Shown here: piece by piece, positions 44,967-53,736 of the stretch | How positions within the stretch are numbered: position 1 is the stretch's first letter | Layout of the letters: the number at the start of each line of letters is the position of its first letter | NCBI GenBank assembly: GCA_963696875.1 | Contig: CAVOLQ010000003.1 | Coordinates: 62,001-126,000 of the forward strand | Source of the DNA: Albibacterium sp963696875 | GTDB taxonomy: Bacteria; Bacteroidota; Bacteroidia; Sphingobacteriales; Sphingobacteriaceae | Direction of reading: 5' to 3' | Length of the DNA: 64,000 nt | Program-made: the position numbers and the translations under genes | Notes under the pieces: generated by a model | The model's database searches: none | The model's input: the letters and a program-made list of their open reading frames with translations, nothing else | What the model was told of the DNA's origin: nothing

Positions 44967-45569
44967 ATGACAAACAAAATAAAAATATTGGCTATTTGTG
45001 GAAGCACAAGAAAAACTTCGTCAAATCTAAATCTTATAAAAGCAATTGCTGACTTGACGGCAACAGCTTTCACTACAACTATTTATAATAGGCTATCAGA
45101 ACTTCCACATTTCAACCCTGATTTAGACAATGAAAATGTTCCTCAACAAGTAACCAATTTTCGTCAACAGCTAATTGAAGCTGATGGAGTCTTAATTTGT
45201 AGCCCGGAATATGCAATAGGAGTTCCTGGAACATTAAAAAACGCAATTGATTGGACAGTTTCCACAATGGAATTTTCTAAAAAACCTGTTGCGCTAATTA
45301 CAGCTTCGTTATCGGGCGAAAAAGCACATCAATCACTTTTAGGAACACTGTTAATCATTGAAGCTCGAATGACAAAAGACACACAGCTATTAATTTCTCA
45401 TATTAAAACTAAAGTTAGCAGCGTCGACTGTAAAATAATTAATAATGAAACCTTGAACAACATAAATAAGTTGACAAAATCTTTGATGGAAATAATCAAA
45501 AATGAAAATGATGAAATGCTTACTGCGCCTATTCTGATGAACGCAGGAATAAATAGCGGGAAGATTTGA
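44967..45569 (+). CDS. NADPH-dependent FMN reductase family protein
   Basis: The 200-residue flavodoxin-fold oxidoreductase has the FMN phosphate loop CGSTRKTSSNLNLI near 11-24 and the second flavin motif GVLICSPEYAIGVPGTLKNA, DWTVS near 74-98. It reduces FMN, quinones or azo/nitro compounds with NAD(P)H; the substrate is unknown. The gene stands between an AraC remnant upstream and a HigA remnant downstream and looks intact. Confidence 0.9.
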   Translation: MTNKIKILAICGSTRKTSSNLNLIKAIADLTATAFTTTIYNRLSELPHFNPDLDNENVPQQVTNFRQQLIEADGVLICSPEYAIGVPGTLKNAIDWTVSTMEFSKKPVALITASLSGEKAHQSLLGTLLIIEARMTKDTQLLISHIKTKVSSVDCKIINNETLNNINKLTKSLMEIIKNENDEMLTAPILMNAGINSGKI

Positions 45570-45687
45570 CAGTAACAATATTGCCTGCTGCGAACAAGGT
45601 ATTGCTAAAAGCGGGGTTGAAATCAAATACTCAACTCTTATACTTCTAAGTTGCCAACGTGAATTTTATTCGTTTAAGAACATTTAA

Positions 45688-45849
45688 TTAGCAAACAAAA
45701 TTCGCTTTGGCTTGCAGTAGTGCTGAAATCACTGGGCTGGTATTGCTGAAACTAGTAGCCAGTTTAATTGCCATTTCAGGCGAAATACCTTGTTTGCCGT
45801 TTATAATGGCGGACAAGGTTTTTCGTGTAGTGCCTAGGCCCTTCTGAAG
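45688..45849 (-). pseudogene. HigA-family antitoxin remnant
   Basis: Read leftward the frame gives TTRKTLSAIINGKQGISPEM, then AIKLATSFSNTS, the helix-turn-helix core of HigA-type antitoxins (xTRKTLSxIINGxxGISPEMAxRL). The end diverges (PVISALLQAKANFVC) from the expected NLQxxYDLW pattern, consistent with decay. The N-terminal part is missing and no HigB toxin is adjacent. Bases 45850-46027 hold no supportable gene. Confidence 0.65.
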
Positions 45850-46027
45850 GTCTAACTATTCTCCAATAACCGTATTGCTTTTTTTGCTCTGCAAAGAGCA
45901 GATGCGAAAATTTTACCGAGATTGATTTGGGATAAGAACGACTCTTGACATAGATCAAATTCTATTCTCAAATAGCAGTAATCCTCCAAATATTATTTAA
46001 ATTTATAAAGAAACTTATTTAGTCTTT

Positions 46028-47155
46028 ATGGATTACACAGTATTAATAAAAGAAGCTGCTGAATATGTGGACACCTATATGGATAAGCATGACCTTTCAA
46101 AACTCAGTTTTCATAACGGAATTCATGTAAAGGAGGTTGTAGCGGCAGTAGAGAAAATGGCTCGATATTATAATTTAGATGAGCAGGATACGGCTATTGT
46201 TACCCTATCGGCGTATTTTCATGATATTGGGTATTGTGGGTATGGTAAAGAAGGTCACGAAGAAAGAAGTGCGGATATAGCAGAAGCGTTTTTAAAAGAA
46301 AAAATGGTGGATGCCAAGGTCATTGCAGCGATACGTGAATGTATTTTGGCTACGAAAATGCCACAAACCCCGAAAAATCTATTGGAGGAGATAGTATGCG
46401 ATGCCGATTTATTTCATTTTGGAAGTGAGTACTTTGATATTCGTAATAAGTTAATGCGCCAAGAAGCGGAAGCTTATGGACACACCGAGAATAAAGAGGA
46501 ATGGCGTAAGAATACCATTAAGCTAATGGAAGGACACCATTACCATACGGAATATGCTAGGAATGCATTGGAACAAAAAAAGCAAGAAAATATCGAATCC
46601 TTAAAGGAAAAAGAGTCTGAGAAGAAAAGACCAGACCGAGGTATCGAGACCATGTTTCGAATTACATCTACCAACAACCAGCGCTTAAGTGATATGGCGG
46701 ATAATAAATCGAATATCTTGATTACCGTAAACTCCATAATTTTATCGGTAGTCATTGCTCTACTGCTACGGAAGTTGGATAATAATACACATTTGGTTTT
46801 TCCAACAGCTATTTTGCTGTTGACAAGTTTAGCCACCATGGTCATTGCTATCTTGGCAACAAGGCCTTCTGTACCAGACGGAAGATATACAGATGAAGAG
46901 CTGAAAAGTAAGAAAGTGAATTTACTGTTTTTTGGCAATTTCCATAAAATGGATCTGGATAGTTATTCAAGTGGGATGAAGTTAATGATGGAGGAAAGAG
47001 AATATCTTTATAATACCTTAATTAAAGATGTTTACTCTCAGGGAGTTGTGTTGGGAAGGAAGTTTAAACTTCTTCGCTTAGCTTATAACATCTTTATGTA
47101 CGGCTTAGTGATTTCCGTGTTCGCATTCGTTATCGTCGTGATTATTAATCCATAG
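46028..47155 (+). CDS. HD phosphohydrolase fused to a Pycsar-effector-type membrane domain
   Basis: The 375-residue protein has an N-terminal HD domain (about 1-190). Candidate metal ligands are H33, H65-D66 in AYFHDIGYC, H77-E78 and D125/D127 in VCDADLFHF. A charged linker follows (185-205). The C-terminal part (205-375) begins FRITSTNNQRLSDMADNKSN and has TM helices near 229-248, 256-277 and 353-373. This matches the membrane module (DUF5706/PycTM) of Pycsar and related anti-phage effectors. No canonical pyrimidine cyclase gene is next to it. The partner is ppk1, which starts 3 bases after the stop. The HD domain suggests hydrolysis of a nucleotide or phosphate messenger at the membrane; the substrate is unknown. 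Confidence 0.88.
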   Translation: MDYTVLIKEAAEYVDTYMDKHDLSKLSFHNGIHVKEVVAAVEKMARYYNLDEQDTAIVTLSAYFHDIGYCGYGKEGHEERSADIAEAFLKEKMVDAKVIAAIRECILATKMPQTPKNLLEEIVCDADLFHFGSEYFDIRNKLMRQEAEAYGHTENKEEWRKNTIKLMEGHHYHTEYARNALEQKKQENIESLKEKESEKKRPDRGIETMFRITSTNNQRLSDMADNKSNILITVNSIILSVVIALLLRKLDNNTHLVFPTAILLLTSLATMVIAILATRPSVPDGRYTDEELKSKKVNLLFFGNFHKMDLDSYSSGMKLMMEEREYLYNTLIKDVYSQGVVLGRKFKLLRLAYNIFMYGLVISVFAFVIVVIINP

Positions 47156-47158
47156 TTT

Positions 47159-49228
47159 ATGGAAGAAGCAGAATTTAGAAACAAGAAACAATGGCTGTAT
47201 AGCCGAGATTTAAGCTGGCTGTCTTTTAATGAGCGTATTCTTAAAGAAGGCGGCAAAAAGGAAATTCCTTTGTTGGAAAGAATTAATTTCTTAGCTATTT
47301 TTTCTTCTAATTTAGATGAGTTTTATAGGGTAAGAATCCCGGTGCTTAATGCGATAAGTAAGATAAAAAAAGAGCTAGGTACGGTTGATCATGCATTAAA
47401 GGAAAGTAATGCTTATGAGGTAGCCAAGTCAAGTATAAAAAAACACTTGTCGCTTTTTGGAGATATTTTAGTTAGGGATATTATTCCTGAACTGAAGGAG
47501 GGAGGTATTCACTTGGTTTATAATGAACCTATACCAGAAAGTATAATTGAGAAGACTACAGATTATTTTTATGAAAGGCTAGCGTCGTTTTTAGAGATTA
47601 CGATTCTCGATAAAGAACCTTATTTCCCAAAAAACAATCAGTTATATTTTATTTTTACTTCCAAAGTTGAAAGGGCGGAGCAGATAGGCATCATAAATAT
47701 TCCGTCTGATCAGGTTTCTCGGTTTTTCACCGTTGCCAGTAAAGATAAAACGTATGTATTGTTTATTGATGATATCATTAGACACAATATAGCTTCTATC
47801 TTTCCGGATCGATTAATTACCGGCATTTACGAGGTAAAGGTGACACGAGATGCGGAATTGGAACTGGATAATGAGTTTGAAGGTTCACTCGCGGTGAAAA
47901 TTGAAAAGCAACTCAGAAAGAGAGATTTTGGATTGGCAACCCGTTTTCTTTATCCCCCTGACCTTCCTGATAATCTTTTACAAAAACTCAACAAATATTT
48001 TAACCTGAGGAAATCGAATGGAATGGAAGGGGGTAATTACCATAACCTAAAAGATTTCTTTACTTTCCCAATTGATAAGAAAGAATGGAAATATAAGCCA
48101 CAACCTCCAATTCCCTATCGCTTTAAAACGGATTCTATTTCATTGTTTGATGAAATTGATGATGAAGATATTTTGATAAACACGCCCTATCAGTCTTATA
48201 ATACGATTCTACGTTTTTTTAACGAGGCAGCATTAAGTCAGGATGTCGAAGAAATCTATATCTCGATGTATCGGGTAGCGAGCGATTCGAAAATTCTACA
48301 TGCCTTAATAAGTGCCGTTAAAAATGGGAAAAAAGTAACCGTATTTGTTGAATTAAAAGCAAGATTTGACGAGGAAAATAATATTTATTGGGCAAAGAAG
48401 TTGAAAGCGGCTGGAGTTAAAGTGCTGTATAGTATTCCTAATTTAAAGGTGCATGCTAAAGTGGCTTTGATAAGGGCAAAAAAGAATGGCGTGAAAAGGT
48501 ATTTTGGTTTGTTGTCCACAGGTAACCTGAATGAAAAAACAGCTAAGGTGTATGCGGATCATATTCTGTTGACTTCCAATCAAGAAATACTTACCGAGCT
48601 AAAGGAAGTGTTTAACGTTCTGGCGAAGCGTCGTGGCAAAGTGCCTAACTATACGGCTCAGTTTAATCACCTCCTTGTTGCCCAGTTTAATTTGGCAGAT
48701 CGCTTTATGAAGTTGATTGACCAAGAAATAGCGCATGCAAAAAACGGGGATCCTGCTTCAATGATTATTAAAATAAATAATTTAGAAGAAAAGGGAATGA
48801 TCCAAAAGCTATATGAAGCTAGCCAAGCAGGAGTGAAAATTGAGTTAATTGTTCGCAGCATTTGTCGCCTAATTCCAGGAGTTGCTGGCTTAAGCGAAAA
48901 TATTAGCATAAGGCGTATTGTCGATCGATACTTAGAGCATAGCCGAGTTTTTATTTTTCATAATAATGGGAATGAACAGGTTTATTTAGGTTCTGCGGAT
49001 TTGATGACCCGGAATCTTTATAACCGAATTGAGGTTTGTTTTCCAGTGGTTAATGAACGCTTAAAAAGAGAAATACAAGATATTATTAGAAAACAATTGG
49101 AAGACGATACTTCTGCTGAACTCTTGAATAAAAATATGGAAGCTATCGAAATACCAAAAGGAAAGGGAATTCGCGCTCAGGAAAGTATTTATACGTATTG
49201 TAAGCAAAAAGAAAAATCATTTAAATAG
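47159..49228 (+). CDS. ppk1: Polyphosphate kinase 1
   Basis: Reversibly transfers the gamma-phosphate of ATP onto polyphosphate. The 689 residues are normal. Domains N (RDLSWLSFNERILKEG at about 15-30), head, and two phospholipase-D-like catalytic domains C1/C2 are present. The autophosphorylated histidine is H432 in NLKVHAKVAL, followed by the conserved FGLLSTGNLNEKTAKVYADH. The second active-site histidine is H594 in LEHSRVFIFHN. The gene is tightly coupled to the HD-PycTM gene (3 bases) and to the lipoprotein gene (6 bases), so it sits inside a five-gene operon. Confidence 0.97.
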   Translation: MEEAEFRNKKQWLYSRDLSWLSFNERILKEGGKKEIPLLERINFLAIFSSNLDEFYRVRIPVLNAISKIKKELGTVDHALKESNAYEVAKSSIKKHLSLFGDILVRDIIPELKEGGIHLVYNEPIPESIIEKTTDYFYERLASFLEITILDKEPYFPKNNQLYFIFTSKVERAEQIGIINIPSDQVSRFFTVASKDKTYVLFIDDIIRHNIASIFPDRLITGIYEVKVTRDAELELDNEFEGSLAVKIEKQLRKRDFGLATRFLYPPDLPDNLLQKLNKYFNLRKSNGMEGGNYHNLKDFFTFPIDKKEWKYKPQPPIPYRFKTDSISLFDEIDDEDILINTPYQSYNTILRFFNEAALSQDVEEIYISMYRVASDSKILHALISAVKNGKKVTVFVELKARFDEENNIYWAKKLKAAGVKVLYSIPNLKVHAKVALIRAKKNGVKRYFGLLSTGNLNEKTAKVYADHILLTSNQEILTELKEVFNVLAKRRGKVPNYTAQFNHLLVAQFNLADRFMKLIDQEIAHAKNGDPASMIIKINNLEEKGMIQKLYEASQAGVKIELIVRSICRLIPGVAGLSENISIRRIVDRYLEHSRVFIFHNNGNEQVYLGSADLMTRNLYNRIEVCFPVVNERLKREIQDIIRKQLEDDTSAELLNKNMEAIEIPKGKGIRAQESIYTYCKQKEKSFK

Positions 49229-49234
49229 CAATAA

Positions 49235-50101
49235 ATGAAAAGTAGGAAACTGTTTTTGAGGTTACTGCCATTCGTAAGCTTGTTTTTCTTCTTCGCTTGC
49301 GCCCAGACTCCGAAAAACTATAATAGTCCGATGGGCTATGATTTTACAAATGGCCAGCTGGTGTTTTTACCAGATGCCCTTCATGAGTTATCAGGAATAG
49401 CGTTTCCTACAGAAAGTGACGAGTATATTTTTGCAAATGAAGATGAAAATGGGAAGGTTTACTTTTTCGATCCAGATAATCCGCAATTGCAAGAGACTAA
49501 ATTTGGCAAGAAAGGAGATTATGAAGGGATTGCGATTAGCAATGGTTATGTTGTTGTCTTGGAAAGTAAAGGCACAGTTTTTACTTTCCCCTATGCGGAT
49601 ATTGGACAAAAGGAGGTTACAGCCGTAAGAGAAGAGAAAAACCTTATACCAAAAGAAGAATATGAGTCCTTAGCGGCATCCTCAACAGACAGCCTGCTTT
49701 ATATATTATGTAAGCAATGCGATGTAGATAAAGGTGCAAAGACAGTAACAGGTTATATATTGGGGCTTTCTAAAGATGGCAATGTTTTTAAAAAGGGTGA
49801 ATTTAAAATCGACGAAGAACAAATAGACCGTTTCAGCAGTTTAAAAGGAAAGAGCTTTCGCCCGTCTGCCTTAACCCTGAATACACAAACAAACCAATGG
49901 TATATCCTCTCTGCCATCAATAAAATGTTAATGGTAGCTGATGAGAATTGGAAGGTTGTAGGCGCTTACTCATTAGATCCATCTCTTTTCAATCAGCCTG
50001 AGGCTATCGCTTTTGACCATAGCGGGAATTTATTCATTGGCAATGAAGGTGGGGATAAAACTAGAAAAGGAACCTTGTTAAAATTTAATCTCTTACACTA
50101 A
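49235..50101 (+). CDS. SdiA-regulated-domain lipoprotein (phytase-like beta-propeller)
   Basis: The 288-residue protein has a lipoprotein signal peptide (lipobox FFACAQ, cysteine at about 22). The mature part shows propeller-type repeats: DALHELSGIAFPTESDEYIF, GKKGDYEGIAISNGYVVVLE, SFRPSALTLNTQTNQWYILS, and the end NQPEAIAFDHSGNLFIGNEG. This is the SdiA-regulated family, related in fold to phytase-like and NHL propellers. Enzymatic activity is not proven. Its place between ppk1 and a metallophosphoesterase suggests a link to extracytoplasmic phosphate compounds. Confidence 0.82.
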   Translation: MKSRKLFLRLLPFVSLFFFFACAQTPKNYNSPMGYDFTNGQLVFLPDALHELSGIAFPTESDEYIFANEDENGKVYFFDPDNPQLQETKFGKKGDYEGIAISNGYVVVLESKGTVFTFPYADIGQKEVTAVREEKNLIPKEEYESLAASSTDSLLYILCKQCDVDKGAKTVTGYILGLSKDGNVFKKGEFKIDEEQIDRFSSLKGKSFRPSALTLNTQTNQWYILSAINKMLMVADENWKVVGAYSLDPSLFNQPEAIAFDHSGNLFIGNEGGDKTRKGTLLKFNLLH

Positions 50102-50105
50102 TCCT

Positions 50106-53100
50106 ATGAAAGCCCTATCATTTGTTTTTCTTTTCTTTTTAATGACTCCTCTACTCTTTGCTCAGGACAGTGTAGTGAATAGAGTTATTTTTATCGGTGA
50201 TGCTGGTGAAATAAATTTCAAACAAGAAACGATTATTCCCCGAGCTGCTGATCTGATTTTAAAAGGAAAAACTTCTGTTTTATTTCTAGGAGATAATATT
50301 TATCCAAGAGGAATGGGCTTGCCGGGTAGTGAAGAGGAAGCAGAAACTGCGGCGATTTTGCGGTCCCAATATGAGCCCATGAGGGCAAAAGGTGCCCCGG
50401 TATACTTTATCCCCGGTAATCATGACTGGGATAGAATGGGCAAAGAAGGGCTTGCAAAAATAAGAGCGGAAGGAGATTTTTTAGCCGCTCAAAACGATTC
50501 CCTTTTAAAGTTAATTCCTGCAAATGGATGTCCTGATCCGATCGAAATCCCAATATCAGATGATATGGTCATTATTGCTTATGACAGCGAGTGGTGGCTT
50601 TTCCCTTATTCAAAAGGGAATCCAAATGCAGATTGCGATTGCAATTCAGAGGCCGAGGTTTTAGAGAAAATGGAAGAACTGTTCTACAAAAACCAAGATA
50701 AGACCATTCTCGTAGCCTCGCATCATCCGTTTCAGACCTATGGTGTACATGGGGGATATTATTCACTCAAGGACCATCTTTTCCCATTTACGGTTTTAAA
50801 TAAAAACTTCTATATCCCTATGCCGGTCATTGGCTCATTATATCCTTTATTGCGAACCACTGTATTCTTAAATCCGGAAGACATGCCTCATCCTGATTAT
50901 AAGTATTTAAAACGGAAGGTCACAGAGGTATTTGAAGGCTTCCCTAATCTTATTTATGTCGCCGGTCATGAACATGGGTTGCAGTTTATTAAGAATCAGG
51001 ATCAGTATCAAATTGTTAGTGGCTCAGGTGCAAAAAGTTCCTATATAAAGAAGAGCAAAAACCTGTTGTATAAAAATTCAATTCAAGGCTTCGTAACGGT
51101 GGACAAGATGAATGATCGGAGTACAAAGGTTACCTACTATACCTATGCAGATCACGGGATAAAAGAGGATTTTGTATATCGGATACCGTTTAACAATGAG
51201 GTTATTACGGCGAGTGCGCAAATTCCGATTGATTTGGATAGTGTAGTTGTGCAAGCCAATCCTAAATACAATGAGGTAGGGAAATTGCATCGAAAATTAT
51301 TTGGCGAGAACTATAGAAAAGAATGGGCCGCACCAACAAAAGTTCCCGTTATTCGCGTTTCAGAAGTGAGCGGTGGTTTAAAACCGATAAAGCGAGGTGG
51401 TGGGATGCAAACCATTTCATTGCGTTTAGAGGATAGTACTGGAAAACAATGGGTATTGCGTAGTGTGAACAAAACTGCGGAATCTCTATTGCCAAGTACG
51501 CTTCATTATACTTTTGCTGAAGATTTTGTAGATGATGCCGTTAGTGCTCAGCATCCTTATTCTGCATTGATCGTTCCGCCGATTGCAAATGCAGTAAAAG
51601 TGCCTCATACCAATCCCATTGTCGGGGTGGTTGCTTCAGATACCGCTCTTGGCGTTCATAATTTAGCGATGGCCAATACGCTTAGTTTGCTAGAAGAAAG
51701 AGAGCCTCTAGGCGATTCTGATAATACGCCTAAAATGTTATCCAAGATTTACAATGACAACGATGATACATTTGATGCCAAAACGTTCTTTCGATCAAGA
51801 CTATTAGATCTTCTGATCGGAGATTGGGATAGGCATGGAGATCAATATCGTTGGGTGGATGAGCTTCCTGGTAAGAACAAAGATTATCTAGTCGTTCCCC
51901 GGGATCGGGATCAGGTGCTAAGGGTGATGGATGGATTATTTCCTCGCATGGTTTCTCGCCCTTGGGTTGTTCCTACTATTCAGGGTTTTGGGCCAAAAAT
52001 AAAAAGTACAAAATATTCTTTATTCAAGTCCGATTTTCTAAATGCTAAACCAGAAATGCAATTTAGTTTAATAGAGTGGAATGACCTTTCTAATGAATTT
52101 GTAGCCAATGTAACGGACAGTGTTTTGGAGGAAAGTATCAAAAGACTTCCGCAATCTTCTTATGAAATTAGACACTCGGAACTTTTGAACGACCTGAAAG
52201 AAAGACGTGATTCTATTCCTTCTGAAATGGAAAAATATTATGGATTTATCAACTCCATCGTGGATATCAGGCTGAGTAACAAGAACGAATGGGTAACTAT
52301 TGAAGACGCTCCTGGTAAAGCAATGAGAGTTTTAGTTCGGAAAATAAATAAAGAGGGTGAACATACAAAAGTGCTGATGGATAAAAGTTATGATCCCGAA
52401 TTAACTAAAGAAATACGCTTATACTTGTCAGGAGGGAATGATAGTGTTGAGATTAATACACTCGAATCGGAGATTAAATTAAGGATTATAGGAGGTAGTG
52501 GACAAAAGGACTATCATGTAAAAGCGTCTGCCAACAAAATTAAATTGTACGATATAGGAAATTCAACGGTATCGGGGAGGGATGATATGTTGAAAAAGCA
52601 TGTATCAGCTGATAGTTTGAACGTAGCCTTTGTTCCTGTCAACCTATATAATGTAACCATGCCTTTATTTGCGTTGGGTTTTGATGCCGATGATGGTTTA
52701 TTAATAGGGGCGGGTTTTAAATATACTCATCAAAGTGGTTTTCGTAAAATGCCTTATACACATATACAGCAATTGATGGTATCTGGTTCTCTATCAACAG
52801 GATCATTTAAAGCTTTTTATAAAGGGCGCTGGAGAGAGGCGGTAGGAAAAGCGGATTTCATCATTGATGCTGACGCTTATGCTCCTAATAATACTCAAAA
52901 CTTTTTTGGACTGGGGAATAATTCTTCCTACGACAAAGAAGCGCATGGAATCCGATTTTATAGAACTCGGTTTAATATCTATGAATTGAAGCCCGCTTTG
53001 CAATGGACTCAGCAACTCAGTTCTTTTAAAATAGGCCCTGCTCTACAATATTATAGTTTTAATCCCGCAAAGAATGTAGGAAGATTTATAGAAAATACTA

Positions 53101-53705
53101 ATCAATTGAATACTTATGATAGTCTAAGTATTGATAAAAATAAACTGTTTGCAGGTGTCATCACCGAAATTGCCAGAGATAACCGGAATAGCACTATACT
53201 GCCTACCAGTGGAGGTTATTTTAATGTTCAATTGAAAGCCTATGCAGGATTGAATGATTATTCCAAATCTTTTGCGCAGTTGACTTCGGAGGTTTCAATT
53301 TTTAAAAGCATTGCAAAGGAAGCTATTGTATTGGCAAACCGGACAGGTGGTGGTTTAACCCTTGGTAAAACAACCTTTTACCAGTCTCTGTTTTTGGGGG
53401 GGCATGGCAATTTATTAGGATTAAGGAAGTATCGTTATGCTGGGGAACATATGCTCTACAATAACCTGGAGGCGCGTATCCGATTGGCGCAAATCGGAAG
53501 CTATATTTTACCTGGGCAATTGGGGTTAATTGGCTTTTATGACCTTGGTAAAACCTGGGCCAAAGGTTATAATAGCAAAGATATCCATCAAGGTGCAGGG
53601 GGTGGTCTTTACTATGCACCGGCTCAAATGTTGATTGTTCAGGCAGTGGCGGGTTATTCTGAGAGGAGTTGGTATCCTTACTTTTCACTTGGTTTTCGTT
53701 TTTAG
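50106..53705 (+). CDS. Metallophosphoesterase - kinase-like domain - outer-membrane barrel fusion
   Basis: The 1199-residue exported protein has a signal peptide (ending LLFAQ, residue 20). Residues about 26-340 are a calcineurin-like phosphoesterase: GDAGE (D32), LGDNIYPRG (D63, N64), GNHDWD (N105, H106), SHHPFQTYG and AGHEHGLQ. The middle (about 400-760) contains LLIGDWDRHGDQYRW (572-583) followed by VVPRDRDQVL (D600), reminiscent of the catalytic and metal motifs of HipA/Fam20C-like kinases; activity is unproven. The last about 330 residues form a BamA/TamA-like surface-antigen barrel (NSTILPTSGGYFNVQLKAYA, ending YPYFSLGFRF). It likely places phosphatase and kinase-like domains at the outer membrane. 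It follows the SdiA-regulated gene by 4 bases. Confidence 0.85.
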   Translation: MKALSFVFLFFLMTPLLFAQDSVVNRVIFIGDAGEINFKQETIIPRAADLILKGKTSVLFLGDNIYPRGMGLPGSEEEAETAAILRSQYEPMRAKGAPVYFIPGNHDWDRMGKEGLAKIRAEGDFLAAQNDSLLKLIPANGCPDPIEIPISDDMVIIAYDSEWWLFPYSKGNPNADCDCNSEAEVLEKMEELFYKNQDKTILVASHHPFQTYGVHGGYYSLKDHLFPFTVLNKNFYIPMPVIGSLYPLLRTTVFLNPEDMPHPDYKYLKRKVTEVFEGFPNLIYVAGHEHGLQFIKNQDQYQIVSGSGAKSSYIKKSKNLLYKNSIQGFVTVDKMNDRSTKVTYYTYADHGIKEDFVYRIPFNNEVITASAQIPIDLDSVVVQANPKYNEVGKLHRKLFGENYRKEWAAPTKVPVIRVSEVSGGLKPIKRGGGMQTISLRLEDSTGKQWVLRSVNKTAESLLPSTLHYTFAEDFVDDAVSAQHPYSALIVPPIANAVKVPHTNPIVGVVASDTALGVHNLAMANTLSLLEEREPLGDSDNTPKMLSKIYNDNDDTFDAKTFFRSRLLDLLIGDWDRHGDQYRWVDELPGKNKDYLVVPRDRDQVLRVMDGLFPRMVSRPWVVPTIQGFGPKIKSTKYSLFKSDFLNAKPEMQFSLIEWNDLSNEFVANVTDSVLEESIKRLPQSSYEIRHSELLNDLKERRDSIPSEMEKYYGFINSIVDIRLSNKNEWVTIEDAPGKAMRVLVRKINKEGEHTKVLMDKSYDPELTKEIRLYLSGGNDSVEINTLESEIKLRIIGGSGQKDYHVKASANKIKLYDIGNSTVSGRDDMLKKHVSADSLNVAFVPVNLYNVTMPLFALGFDADDGLLIGAGFKYTHQSGFRKMPYTHIQQLMVSGSLSTGSFKAFYKGRWREAVGKADFIIDADAYAPNNTQNFFGLGNNSSYDKEAHGIRFYRTRFNIYELKPALQWTQQLSSFKIGPALQYYSFNPAKNVGRFIENTNQLNTYDSLSIDKNKLFAGVITEIARDNRNSTILPTSGGYFNVQLKAYAGLNDYSKSFAQLTSEVSIFKSIAKEAIVLANRTGGGLTLGKTTFYQSLFLGGHGNLLGLRKYRYAGEHMLYNNLEARIRLAQIGSYILPGQLGLIGFYDLGKTWAKGYNSKDIHQGAGGGLYYAPAQMLIVQAVAGYSERSWYPYFSLGFRF

Positions 53706-53736
53706 ATTTGTCTGAATTTAATTTTAATTAATAAAA

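Noticed and set aside
33300..46000. An intact prophage or conjugative transposon
   Set aside because: No structural, transfer or replication genes are visible, both integrases are broken, and most mobile genes are fragments.
46028..47155. A complete Pycsar anti-phage system
   Set aside because: The membrane effector module is present, but the adjacent genes are ppk1 and envelope proteins and no canonical pyrimidine cyclase is seen; the DIxxST motif at 55.1 kb lacks a visible second metal site.
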